64,000 bases of DNA from Peronospora farinosa (GCA_947646735.1 CANTFK010000809.1:62001-126000), one strand, 5' to 3'. Positions 44,080 through 54,135 are shown, counted from the stretch's first letter. Notes: generated by a model not told the origin, from the letters alone. Numbers and translations: made by a program.

Positions 44080-44590
44080 TTCTGGGTGGGATATTTTTGG
44101 CCCCCTCAACGATCAAAAGCTTCGGCTACCCTACTTAAACGTATATCTATGGATTTTTTGGCCAGGGATTACAAGATTTCTCACGAACAAAATTCGCCTG
44201 CAATTGGACGCAGTATAACGTAAAGGATAAGGTAAAAGATCGCAAGACGGCTCAAGTGGTCAGAAGGTCAAGTGTATCAAGTGGATCGAGTATCTACATT
44301 TATGGACAAGACGGTCTCAAGAGAGATCAGAGCGACTCATATAGAGTGCCCCAAGTAACCCTCAATCGCATGAAGATTTTCGCGAGATCGAAACCCCAAG
44401 CAGTCCCAACCACGGTCAAGTTTAGCATCAACTTAAGTACACCGAGAAGAGTGCAACCCGCCCAACCGACGGGTACACAAGGTAAGGAAGGCTTTGCACA
44501 CGAAATCGGGTGCCCATCCGATAGTCGGTAGGCCGGGCGTCAGTGAATAGTCGGAATTACATCAGCAATTTCTGTGAAATTCACATCGTC
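44080..44590 (+). repeat. Diverged solo LTR fragment related to Gypsy-B
   Basis: Shares with the Gypsy-B LTR, in order, GGGATATTTTTGGCCCCC, AGAGTGCAACCCGCC, CGACGGGTACACAAGGT and CCGATAGTCGG-like words, at clearly lower identity. No gag follows. The region to 45,259 is GATCGA-rich and holds no gene. Confidence 0.6.
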
Positions 44591-45259
44591 ACATACCATT
44601 AGGAAGCACTAAACGGCTCGATCCTGAATTGCGAAGGTGGTGATATCACAGACAGCGTCAATATCAACGAGCAAGAGCCGTAAAGAATGATCTCGAAAGA
44701 GCGCGACCCGAGATCGTGTCGATCAGCATAATGTCGATCAAGAACTACATGGGATCGAGCAAAGAGCGCAAGTGGGTTTTATTTGGATCGAGTGAAGATC
44801 GATCATGCATGCAAGTTAGCACACATGTGGCATGGACCGTTTCGATTCGCAGAGTTGTGTAAAGAGCAATCCGTGCGTTTCGAGATCGAAGGCATGCCAT
44901 ATCATTTTAGAGGTTGAACAAAAAGGACACACAATTTAGATGCAAAAGAGAGAGTTGTATTTGTTTCGTTATTCCTCTAGCTAGCTTAAAGTCTATATAA
45001 TAGGATAAATCATATAATGAAACCCCACACAGTTGCTCGGCGTAAACATGATTATCCACAATCAGTCTGTACCAATTTCATGGATTATTATCTTGAGGCT
45101 TGCTTTTTAACACTTCTCCTCGTCGACACTGTCCTTGACATAACACTTGATCCTTGCTCTGTCATCGTCTACATTCAATCAATTTATTTTAAACCGATCA
45201 CTTGGCGCAATTCATCCAATCTTGGTGCAACCAATGTGTGATGAAGTGTAATTTTGATA
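44591..45259. other. Intergenic or degraded transposon DNA
   Basis: No gene recognised; GATCGA-type words remain frequent to about 44,800, then AT-rich sequence up to the Gypsy-B LTR. Confidence 0.45.
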
Positions 45260-45461
45260 TGAAGTGCTAATTTTGTGATATGAAGGTCCCGGACTCCAGT
45301 TGGATTCAGAGTATAGGCCGTGGGTCAGGGACAGGGGACCAGAGAGACAGGGGCCTCGAAGGGGAGCGACCGTTGGTGGAGGACAATCCGCAGGATCCGC
45401 CGAAGAAAAATCAGTATCAGGGTACCGGTTAACCGGTACCAAAGGGAGTTGATCATGGCCG

Positions 45462-45685
45462 CTCATTGATCGACCTGGCCCCTCGTTGGTAGACCCGGGT
45501 CCCTCATTGGTCGACCCGGTCCCTCATCGGTCGACCTGGGTCCCTCATTGGTAGACCTGGGTCCCTCATTGGTAGACCCGGTCCCTCGTTGGTCGACCCG
45601 GTCCCTCATCGGTCGACCTCGGCCCCTCTTTGGTCGACCCGGTCCCTCATTGGTAGACCTGGGTCCCTCATCAGTCGACCTCGGC
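45462..45685. repeat. LTR minisatellite, 11 units of 20-21 bp
   Basis: Unit close to CCTCATTGGTCGACCYGGGTC, each with a GTCGAC or GTAGAC core. Same array in the 3' LTR at 56,544-56,767. Confidence 0.9.
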
Positions 45686-45794
45686 CCCTCGGGGTTCAGC
45701 CACTCCTGACCAGTTAATACAAGGATCAGACTAGTCGACGCAAGGAATCAGAGCTTCAGGCAAGGATAGAGTAAAGGAGGTAAAAGGATAGGAC

Positions 45795-45816
45795 TATATT
45801 AAATACTACTCAATTT
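45795..45816 (+). promoter_or_regulatory. LTR core promoter: TATA-like plus initiator
   Basis: TATATTAAATA followed at 45,809 by CTCAATTT, which fits the oomycete initiator YTCANTYY. It would start transcription about 590 bp before the gag ATG. Identical in the 3' LTR at about 56,877-56,898. Confidence 0.5.
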
Positions 45817-46402
45817 GCGATCTACGTGGCACGACTCCGTCACCCAAGAAGGACTTGTTCTAAGTTACTCACTGTTCCGGGAAGGGATATATTTTGGCCC
45901 CCCGTCGAAGACAGTTGTGTAGCGAAGTTCAAGGGCGAATAGAGCTCCAGGATATATTTGGCCTGTGAGCTCGTTCGAGTAGCAACACCCCCCCCCCCAA
46001 GACCCGCTATCGGAAGCGGTCTCCCTCACCTCAAGGTCCGGGAGCAACGTAAAGGTCAGGTGGTTAATACCCCTGAAACAAGAAGGAAAAGGCCAGGGAC
46101 GACAAGCGCCCCTGAAGAATTTGGCTCTAAGTCCACTCTCGACAAGGTCGATCGAGTGGCCACCTACCGGCCCACCGAGTGAAGCATATCCACTCGAGGC
46201 CACCCCCAGGTCTACCTCCCTCAAGGCAGACATCTACATCGTCACCAAGTCCTCCGAAGAGTGCAACCCGCCAGCCGACGGGTACACAAGGTGAGAGAAG
46301 GTTCATACGCGGCATCGGGGTACCCCCTCCGACAGTCGGCAGTCCGGCACAGTGAGTGGTTTGGGGTCTCATCATACAATTTTGAGAACCCACTCCACCA
46401 CA

Positions 46403-47569
46403 ATGGTGCGCGTGCCCGGATCTTCGGAAGACGCGGGATTTCACCGCGAGTCCCAAGATGATAAAGATGTTCATGTCAAGAAGGAGCACAAGACCGAAGA
46501 GTCACGGGAAGACCGATCGCCAGTGACTCAAGAAGAAACAAACAAAGGATCGAAGGACCGACCGGGCCTTGGGAGGGGCCCGGTCAACATGGTCGAGGTT
46601 GAATTCATTGAAGAAAAACCTAAATACCCTCCCCATGTCCTCGTTGAGGACACCTTGGGTCATGACGCCTATCATGATCCAGAGGACCATCAGCCGACGG
46701 TGAAAACCGAGAGGCTAAGGTCCCCAAAAAAACAACAAAACAAGATCGCACAATCCAAGCCGACGAAGTTCCGGATGAAGGCACCCGGAAACACCAAGTC
46801 GATAGGCCCCGAGAAGGCAGGACTGGCGTCATGGACAGACGCTGATGTCACGAGGGCCTACCACCAACGCAAGCTGAACGCGTTCCTGGAGAGCGACCCC
46901 GTCGCGAAGATCCTGGATATCCGGCAGCTGGGTCAACTCACTGGGCCGGTGTCGACCCTGCCACGGCTGCACTCCGTCACGGACGCGATCACAGCGCTGG
47001 TCACCATGCTTCGTGAAGCGAACATGGTCGCAGGCCGGTTCGACCCGGACGACCTGCTATCCCTGGGGTTCGACAGAATCACAACAACGTTAGAGCACAT
47101 GCACAAGCGTCTGTCGATCCTGGTGGGTACCACACCAGCAACGGAACACCCACCTCTGGTGACACCTACACACAAGCGGTCCAACAAAAGCCAGATGACG
47201 CTTCAGGACATCACGGTGGGTCCCCACATGTACGGAGCCGCCGGCCACCCGGGGTCGAATCAAGACCCATCTCAACACCGAATACCAAGCGGCCAGAGGG
47301 AAGCAGCACCGTGGTCCCCAGGATCGTCCTCAGCTGGGTCGGTCACTAGGATGCCCCTAGGCCCTACTGGAGCGGCGCTGCTCCAGGCCCGAGCGCGCAG
47401 CGCGGAGCAGGGACCAAGTGGTCTTGAAACGGCGACGCGTGGCAAGAATGAAAATCATTCCGATTTTCAGCCAATGGGAAATCAGCAAGGAAAAAAGATG
47501 GAATTTGCTCTGCCCCGTGACGAAGATGCTGGGGGGGAAGGACCTACCTACCCGGTAGGTGATCTGTAG
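46403..47569 (+). CDS. Gypsy-B gag, N-terminal part (ends at in-frame TAG)
   Basis: 388 codons from the ATG directly after the LTR; the ATG overlaps the primer site. Charged Lys/Glu-rich start, then a helical segment (SWTDADVTRAYHQRKLNAFL, LSLGFDRITTTLEHMHKRL), then a Pro/Ser/Gly-rich linker. It ends YPVGDL-TAG and the same frame continues as TLFDAAMARFLNERQ into the next part, so both probably form one 841-residue gag with a nonsense or readthrough codon. No domain name can be given to this part. Confidence 0.7.
   Translation: MVRVPGSSEDAGFHRESQDDKDVHVKKEHKTEESREDRSPVTQEETNKGSKDRPGLGRGPVNMVEVEFIEEKPKYPPHVLVEDTLGHDAYHDPEDHQPTVKTERLRSPKKQQNKIAQSKPTKFRMKAPGNTKSIGPEKAGLASWTDADVTRAYHQRKLNAFLESDPVAKILDIRQLGQLTGPVSTLPRLHSVTDAITALVTMLREANMVAGRFDPDDLLSLGFDRITTTLEHMHKRLSILVGTTPATEHPPLVTPTHKRSNKSQMTLQDITVGPHMYGAAGHPGSNQDPSQHRIPSGQREAAPWSPGSSSAGSVTRMPLGPTGAALLQARARSAEQGPSGLETATRGKNENHSDFQPMGNQQGKKMEFALPRDEDAGGEGPTYPVGDL
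46404..46419 (+). promoter_or_regulatory. Primer binding site of Gypsy-B
   Basis: TGGTGCGCGTGCCCGG begins one base after the LTR and has the TGG expected to pair with a tRNA CCA end. Which tRNA was not determined. Confidence 0.6.
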
Positions 47570-47587
47570 ACCCTCTTCGACGCGGCG

Positions 47588-48925
47588 ATGGCAAGATTTT
47601 TGAATGAACGTCAAGTACCGCGGGCACACCCTAACGGGAGTGTAGCAGGAGGAAGACCAGAGGCGCAAAGAACGACCGCTAACCACGACCAGCATCTAGG
47701 CATACAAATGCCAAGAGGCCACATGATGACCGACGTCGATATGGAATCCGTCGGTTCCTGTGAATTCGACCCTGACAACATGGATTTGAGGGGACCTCAG
47801 TCGATGATGGCGAACGCAGCGCTGGGACAGATGCCAAATATGGTCCCTCGCATCAAACTATCGGCGACCTCGGACCTTAAAGAATTTCATGGAAGAGACC
47901 AAGACGAAGTCAGAGCGCGCAGCTGGGTGTCGACGGTCAAGACAGCATTTATAAGAGACCAAGCACCAGATGATGAACGATGTCTCGTTTTTGGAGGATT
48001 GCTGACTGGACCGGCACAGAATTGGTACCGTCAACTGGGTCGCTCAGTCCGAGGAAACTGGAAGGACTTAATCCAAGAGTTCATGATTCGTTTCTGTGGT
48101 ACGGGGGTGCCGGTCGCCCGCCAGTACTACCACGCGAAGAAAAGATCGGAAGAGACCCCGCTGGATTATCTGTACCGCCTGAATGTGCTTGGACTCAGGG
48201 CGAAGATGAAGATTAAGGATGGGTCGCCCAAGATTCAGAAGGATCACGTCGATCACTACATTTTGACGGTGGACGACCCAGAGCTAGCAGACAAGTTGAC
48301 TATGCTGCGTCTGGCGGACGTGGAAGAATTGGAGGAAGTATTGACAGCATGTCAGCGGACGAAGGCAAGACGAGGCAAGATGCTGTTTGGATCAAACAAG
48401 TTTCGTCAGAAGGCACCGGCACTACCCGAGAGGCCGAGAGATCTAAATCGCCGCTCCATACATGCAGTACGGACGCCCCTGGAAGACTCGAGCTCTGAAG
48501 ATTCCAGTCCAGACTCCTCGGAGAATGAGGGAGATCTTAGACGAGTCTACCTTATGGAGAAGGAAGCGGGGAGGGATCCAAGTGTGAGGTTCTCAAAGAA
48601 TCTACCGACTAGGGAGGCCGACCAACATCGCCAGGCGGTAGACCAGCGACCCGGCCCATCATCAGCGACCCCAAACACGAGATGTGCATATTGCGGGTCC
48701 AAGAAACATGGAGATCTGAATTGCTGGAAAAGATTGACCTGCGACCGCTGTGGAAGGAAAGGTCACCCGTCTGACCGCTGCCTGTTTGTATGCCGGGGTT
48801 GTGGAGAGATTCACGAGATTGGGAAGTGCCAGATGGAGGAGTTCTATAATTTGTTCCGTCAATGGTACAACCCAGCCAAGCACGCAGGGATGTTCCCGGA
48901 GAAACTCGAGAAGATGGCAAATTAG
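47588..48925 (+). CDS. Gypsy-B gag, capsid and nucleocapsid part
   Basis: 445 codons in the same frame as the preceding part. Contains a retrotransposon gag (capsid) domain (LTGPAQNWYRQLGRSVRGNW, PLDYLYRLNVLGLRAKMK) at about residues 110-240, an acidic Ser-rich linker, and two zinc knuckles CAYCGSKKHGDLNC and CDRCGRKGHPSDRC (about residues 365-398), with a further CRGCGEIHEIGKC. It ends at TAG 48,923-48,925; the protease frame overlaps it in the minus-one register from 48,862. Confidence 0.85.
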   Translation: MARFLNERQVPRAHPNGSVAGGRPEAQRTTANHDQHLGIQMPRGHMMTDVDMESVGSCEFDPDNMDLRGPQSMMANAALGQMPNMVPRIKLSATSDLKEFHGRDQDEVRARSWVSTVKTAFIRDQAPDDERCLVFGGLLTGPAQNWYRQLGRSVRGNWKDLIQEFMIRFCGTGVPVARQYYHAKKRSEETPLDYLYRLNVLGLRAKMKIKDGSPKIQKDHVDHYILTVDDPELADKLTMLRLADVEELEEVLTACQRTKARRGKMLFGSNKFRQKAPALPERPRDLNRRSIHAVRTPLEDSSSEDSSPDSSENEGDLRRVYLMEKEAGRDPSVRFSKNLPTREADQHRQAVDQRPGPSSATPNTRCAYCGSKKHGDLNCWKRLTCDRCGRKGHPSDRCLFVCRGCGEIHEIGKCQMEEFYNLFRQWYNPAKHAGMFPEKLEKMAN

Positions 48926-50076
48926 GACGCTCGCCAGGTTTGAATCTGGTACGAGCCGAGCGTTCTAATTGTTGCATTTTTGCATATGTGGAGAAACAGC
49001 CCAAGGAGGGGACGGGTATTCCAGTTAAGATTGGAAATATATCGAAGATTGGAAATTACCCTGTGGTCCATGTTGCTTCTTTGAATGAACCTAATAGTTT
49101 TGTTCGAGAAAGTTCAGTAATGGAGTTGGACTTATTGCCAGGCGAGTCTAGGGGGTACTGGAAATACCACGCCCCTACTAAATGGTTCAGGCAAGCGAAA
49201 GCCTCTGGAAAGGTCAAAAACGACCATGCGAATTTGTTGTTCGATACTGGTGCCGAGATATCCATTCTGGATATCGCCTTTGCTCGTAAGGTAGGCTGCC
49301 AAATTGATGAAAGTGAACGACAAGAATGTATTGGTATTGGGGAAGCCGTATACACCACGGAGGGACGCACTCGCATCAAGGTCACTCTGAATGGGAACTT
49401 GGTGTACATCTTTAAGGTGTGGGTAGGCCCTATGGTAGGCCAAGATGCAATTTTGGGGATGGACTTCATGGTCCCAGCCGGTATCCGGTAAGACGTGGCC
49501 GACGGAACTCTTTGCCTCCCCGATGAGGTCAGGGTACAGTTGACTGGGCGAAGGACACTGTATAATACGCGAGTATCGGATGTGAAATTGGGTCGGTATG
49601 TACAGATATCCGTTGGAGGATGTACGGAAGTGCCTCTCAAAAGGTCGACCTCAGAACAGTGGAAATTGTGGGTCACGAGAGGCGAACGATGGGTGACCAC
49701 CATGATACAAGGGATAGGACGTCGACCGATTTTGAAGATAACCAATGTCAGCCCTCGCCCCTTAACACTGCATGAAGATACCAAGGTAGGTATGTGGTTG
49801 ACTAGGGATGAAGCTCCAAGAACGCAAGGGTTTGTCTCGGTAGGCTCTCGAAGATATGCGGAATGGCTAAATCTGGCTTATGAATCTACTACCGACCAAG
49901 TCGACCATCAGGTCGACCTCACGGAAGAGGAAGAGGAGCCACTAGTGGAGAGACCAGAGTATAAGACTCCGTCACACATCTTACAGCGACCGCAGGCCCC
50001 AACCCCAATGATGAATATAACACACCAACCGGTACCCGACAGTGAAGAACAACTGTGCGAAGAGAGGGTGAATTGA
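48862..50076 (+). pseudogene. Gypsy-B protease and spacer, with in-frame TAA
   Basis: Minus-one frame relative to gag. The protease has LLFDTGAEISILD (Asp active site, about 49,230-49,270) and AILGMDFMVPAGIR, then TAA at 49,489-49,491 where Leu is expected, and reads on as DVADGTLCLPDEV. The following spacer is rich in basic then acidic residues and ends at TGA 50,074-50,076, after which the same frame continues into pol. Removing these two stops gives one 5.3-kb pol frame from 48,862 to 54,135. Confidence 0.85.
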
Positions 50077-53000
50077 CAGGAGGGTACCGCCCAAAAGCGG
50101 AGTGTATTTGAAGAAGACCTACATACAGTGAACACCACCAATGAGAAGGAAGTCAAACCGGTAGACTTGTTACAGGCAGATGACCAGGTGTGTTCTTTCG
50201 AGAGTGGAGAACTTTGGGCCGAGGACATAAGGCCAGGGTGGGCGGTCGTACCGGAAGTGGACCCCTCATCCGAAGGCATTGCGTTAGAAGATATACAGAT
50301 TCCTGATCCAGATGGGAACACTCCCGAAGAGGTGGACCGGTTGCGACAAATAATATGGAAGAAACGACATCTGCTGATGGGTAAAGGTAACGCCTTACCC
50401 CCGGCCGCCCGAGGAGCGATATGCGATATCGATGTAGGGAACGCAAGACCGATCGCGCAACGCGTACGAAAGGTGGCCCCTCAATTCAGAGAGAAGCTAG
50501 CCGACCTGATCAAGGGATTGTTATCAGCAAAGATCATTCAGCCTTCCACCTCGCCATGGGCCAGCCCAATTGTAATTATCGTGAAGAAGAATGGGGTCGA
50601 TATTCGATTGTGCATCGACTATCGGTTGGTGAATGATCTTACCCAGCTCATGGTATACCCGATGCCGTTGATCAACGAATTACTGGAAGACTTGGATGGA
50701 GCTTTATGGTACTGTTCTCTTGATATGGCGAGTGGTTTTTGGGTCGTCAGTATGACCGAAAGGGCGAGATTAATCTCAGCTTTCGTTACTCCACTGGGAT
50801 TATTTGAATGGCTTCGGATGCCTTTTGGGCTTAAGAATGCGCCTCAGATATATCAAAGGTTGTTGGATAATGCGTTATATGGATTCTTACGGATTTCGCC
50901 AGGGGCGGCCACAGAGGAAACAGAGGATTTGTTCGCAACAGGGGAACCCGATGCAAAATCAGTTCTCTCTGTATTGGGTCGACGATCATACATTGACGAT
51001 ATACTTGTGCCGGCCGAATCGTGGGACGTATTATGCCAGAAAGTGGAGCGGCTGCTAGACGTGTGTGACTATTGGAATTTGTCGGTCAGTGCCGTCAAGA
51101 GTACGTGGGGATGTCGGAAGGTCGAGTATCTTGGACATCGAGTTTCCAAAGGGGGACTAGAGGCCCACCCAAAAGATCTTCAGTCTTTGGTCGACCTACC
51201 TCTACCGACAACACTGAAGGCTATGCAGTCCTTTCTAGGAAGCCTAAATTACTACAGCAGGTACATCGAAGATTATGCCATATACGCGTCGATCCTTTAC
51301 GAACTGAGAGAGGTGGATTTTCACGCTTGGAGGTGCAAATTGAAGGCTAACGAGGAAGTGGCGGCCCAGGAAGACGACGAAGAAGAATGGTCGAAGGTAC
51401 AAGTAGCGTTTGCCATGCTTAAGAACAAGATTGCTATGGCGCCCATCCTACGACATTTCGACCCGGCTAGAGAGGCGGTCATCATTGTCTACGCAAGTGA
51501 TTGGGCTATTTCGGCGTCGTTGGTGCAAAATTACGACGGCCTGTATATGCCGGTAATGTTTACGAGCCGAACCCTCAAGTCAAACGAGGTGAACTATAGC
51601 ACAGTGGAAAAGGAAGTGCTGGCGTTGTTACGGATATTGGAAACTTGCTTCACGATGTTGGTCACCCGACCTCTCAAAGTTCTGACGAGGCATTCTACAC
51701 TAGCCTGGCTAGTAAAGTCTTCGGGGTTGCAAGGTCGCTTAGGAAACTGGGCCGCTCTGTTGTCACAGTGGACTTTGGAGATTGTGAAATGCAAGAAAGG
51801 CGAGGACCAGGTACTGGGGGCGTTAGCAGCCAGCATCACGCCTCGAGAGAATGTGGACTCAATTCTGTCGTCAATTGCTCCCAAGAAGCAATCCAGGCAA
51901 GTGGTAGACCTACCGACGCCCACAGTGGAACTAAATGAAGAACTGTATGTGATGAGTTTCGATGGGTCGGCCCGGGTGAAGAAAGAAGGAGGTGCTTGCA
52001 GCGCTATTGTGTGGAGACTCCCTGCGTGGACTATAGTTGCAGCTGCATCGAAATATCTCGACAAGTCTACGGTGAATGAAGCTGAATATGAGGGCATGTT
52101 ACTGGGTTTTGACCTGTTGGAGCCAATGGAGCGACGGCGTTTGATTATTTGTGGAGACTCCAATCTGGTTATAAGACAGATGCGTGGAGAGATTGAATGC
52201 AAAGCTTCAGGTTTATCCCCGTTGCGGGCCCAGGCGCTGAGTAAACTCCAGTCGTGGCCCAACCAGGCAGTCCTACATGTGAAACGAGACTGGAATCAGA
52301 GCGCAGACCAGTTGGCTAGTACAGCTTTACATCAGCAGCAAGGGGTCGAGTCGATACCAAGAGGAGAGTGGTCAGGTCTAGAAACAATCAATCGGCTGCC
52401 AGAGGTGCTGGTCCTTAGAGACCGAGGTCAGTCGGTCAAGGTATCTGCGGTGACGAGATCACGGCTCCCCGTCAAAATATCGGGAGAGGTTATGCAAGAA
52501 GATGTGGTACAACAACTCCGGATGGATAGAATCCGAGATGCGCAAGAAGAGGAGAGCTGGGTGTGCAAGTTGAAGGCATATTTGCAAGGAGACTGGAAAG
52601 ACTTGTCGGTGGAAGCGGCCAGAAACTGCAGCAAAATGTCGGAGGATTACGAGATAAGTGAAGAGGGACTGCTGGTGTACTGCCCCGGCCAGAGAATCAA
52701 GGGAGACGACCGAGACATAACTGCCAGATTGGTAATACCTGAGAGTCTCCAAGCCGACATCCTCCATCATTATCATACGAGTTTGGAAGGCGGCCATCAG
52801 GGGATCGGACGTACTTATCATCGGATCCGACGATATTGCCATTGGAGGGGTCTGTTCCGGAGTGTTCAGAAATATGTGGGTCAGTGCATAGATTGTGAGA
52901 CTGGTAAAGGGAGACCCACTTTACAAGGGAGGTCTCCGGGGAATGTTGAAGCGACGTACCGTTTCCAAATCATCGCGATGGACCACATACCATCTCTCCC

Positions 53001-54135
53001 GAAGTCACATAAAGGAAACACGGACCTATTGATCTGGGTCGACCTGTTCACGGGTTATGTGATGGCTAAAGCAAGTGCGTCACGAACAGCCCAGACAGTG
53101 GCTGAGGGGTATGAGGAATGCGTTTTCCGCCGTTTTGGTGCCAGTGAGACGATCCGTCACGATCGGGAACCGGGGTTTATGTCGAACTTCTTCCGAGCGT
53201 TCAGTCGTATGGTAGGTCAACGTCAGAGAGCGACCATGGCCTACCGACCTCAAGCGAACGGCACTGCGGAGAGAATGGTCCAGACTCTAACAAGATCGCT
53301 CAAGATGTACGTAGCCGACGTGGGACAGCGAGACTGGGATGAATACGCGGAACGGTTAACGTTCGCGTTAAATACGGCTCAAGACAGAGTGCGTGAGGAA
53401 ACACCGTTCTATCTGGTACATGGATGGGATGCTAAGACCACTCTTGAGACTATGTTACCGGTGGTGAACACTCGACGTCGAGACTCAGGACCTCGGAGAT
53501 GGAGATATCGGATTCAGAGTCACTATCAGCGAGCAAGAGACCAAGTCAACGAGAATTTACAGGCGGCTAGTCAGGCTCGGGTGCAAGCACAAAATGAAGG
53601 GGTAGTCGGCCACGAAATTCAGCCAGGGACCCGGGTATGGCTATACTTGGACCGAGTGAAGGAGGGGTATGCCAAAAAATTGGCCCACCTATGGCACGGA
53701 CCGTTCCGAGTTCAGGAGTTAGTTGGAGATCATGCGGTACGTCTGGAGTTACGAGGTACAGAATACAGACTATTCCCAATCGTGCACATCTCCAAGCTCA
53801 AGCCCGTCAGAGAGTTCCCCGATCGACCGAACAGCGAGCTGAAAGTGGATGGAACAGATCGAGTCGACTTCGATGAATGTCTGCTACCAGAAGACAGCTG
53901 GGTGCGGGAATTGGAAGAGGGCGAGTATGAAGTCGAAGAAATTTTAGAGAGTCGTACAGGCAAGAAGACTCGGTATGGGAGGCAACAACGAGAATTCCTC
54001 GTGCAATGGAAGGGACACTCTGACCTCTCGTGGGTGGACGAAGGGGATCTGAATTGCGGAGCCTTACTCCGGGACTTCGAGCGCAAGAACACAAGCCATG
54101 ACCGCTTCGAAGTAATGCAAAGCCATGAAAACTAG
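50077..54135 (+). CDS. Gypsy-B pol: RT, two RNase H domains, integrase, chromodomain
   Basis: About 1350 uninterrupted codons following TGA 50,074. Reverse transcriptase: IIQPSTSPWASPIV, RLCIDYRLVND, catalytic SYIDDILVP (about 50,985-51,010). Ty3-type RNase H: VYASDWAISASL to LKVLTRHSTLAWL (about 51,480-51,710). A second, archaeal-type RNase H: SFDGSARVKKEGGACSAIV, NEAEYEGMLLGFDLL, CGDSNLVIRQM, NQSADQLAS (about 51,955-52,325). Integrase: HHCC zinc region (about 52,765-52,900), then core Asp in AMDHIPSLP, Asp in RHDREPGF, Glu in ANGTAERMVQT. Chromodomain at the end: YEVEEILESRTGKK, REFLVQWKGHSDLSW. First Met-like codon in this stretch is not ATG; expression presumably needs the upstream frame. 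Confidence 0.95.
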   Translation, partial: QEGTAQKRSVFEEDLHTVNTTNEKEVKPVDLLQADDQVCSFESGELWAEDIRPGWAVVPEVDPSSEGIALEDIQIPDPDGNTPEEVDRLRQIIWKKRHLLMGKGNALPPAARGAICDIDVGNARPIAQRVRKVAPQFREKLADLIKGLLSAKIIQPSTSPWASPIVIIVKKNGVDIRLCIDYRLVNDLTQLMVYPMPLINELLEDLDGALWYCSLDMASGFWVVSMTERARLISAFVTPLGLFEWLRMPFGLKNAPQIYQRLLDNALYGFLRISPGAATEETEDLFATGEPDAKSVLSVLGRRSYIDDILVPAESWDVLCQKVERLLDVCDYWNLSVSAVKSTWGCRKVEYLGHRVSKGGLEAHPKDLQSLVDLPLPTTLKAMQSFLGSLNYYSRYIEDYAIYASILYELREVDFHAWRCKLKANEEVAAQEDDEEEWSKVQVAFAMLKNKIAMAPILRHFDPAREAVIIVYASDWAISASLVQNYDGLYMPVMFTSRTLKSNEVNYSTVEKEVLALLRILETCFTMLVTRPLKVLTRHSTLAWLVKSSGLQGRLGNWAALLSQWTLEIVKCKKGEDQVLGALAASITPRENVDSILSSIAPKKQSRQVVDLPTPTVELNEELYVMSFDGSARVKKEGGACSAIVWRLPAWTIVAAASKYLDKSTVNEAEYEGMLLGFDLLEPMERRRLIICGDSNLVIRQMRGEIECKASGLSPLRAQALSKLQSWPNQAVLHVKRDWNQSADQLASTALHQQQGVESIPRGEWSGLETINRLPEVLVLRDRGQSVKVSAVTRSRLPVKISGEVMQEDVVQQLRMDRIRDAQEEESWVCKLKAYLQGDWKDLSVEAARNCSKMSEDYEISEEGLLVYCPGQRIKGDDRDITARLVIPESLQADILHHYHTSLEGGHQGIGRTYHRIRRYCHWRGLFRSVQKYVGQCIDCETGKGRPTLQGRSPGNVEATYRFQIIAMDHIPSLPKSHKGNTDLLIWVDLFTGYVMAKASASRTAQTVAEGYEECVFRRFGASETIRHDREPGFMSNFFRAFSRMVGQRQRATMAYRPQANGTAERMVQTLTRSLKMYVADVGQRDWDEYAERLTFALNTAQDRVREETPFYLVHGWDAKTTLETMLPVVNTRRRDSGPRRWRYRIQSHYQRARDQVNENLQAASQARVQAQNEGVVGHEIQPGTRVWLYLDRVKEGYAKKLAHLWHGPFRVQELVGDHAVRLELRGTEYRLFPIVHISKLKPVREFPDRPNSELKVDGTDRVDFDECLLPEDSWVRELEEGEYEVEEILESRTGKKTRYGRQQREFLVQWKGHSDLSWVDEGDLNCGALLRDFERKNTSHDRFEVMQSHEN

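Larger units (their letters stand above)
45260..46402 (+). repeat. 5' LTR of Gypsy-B, 1143 bp
   Basis: TGAAGTGCTAATTTTG at the left to CCACTCCACCACA at the right (TG...CA). Nearly identical to 56,342-57,486. Includes a perfect 20-bp palindrome GGTACCGGTTAACCGGTACC (45,421-45,440), a 20/21-bp minisatellite and a poly-C run. Open frames inside it are not supported as genes. Confidence 0.95.

Noticed and set aside
45865..46233. Open frames inside the Gypsy-B LTR (also at 56,922-57,317)
   Set aside because: Lie wholly in LTR, depend on the poly-C run length, and differ between the two LTR copies at that run.
51594..52262. Minus-strand frame of 222 codons under the second RNase H
   Set aside because: Mirror of a strongly conserved pol region; no family features.
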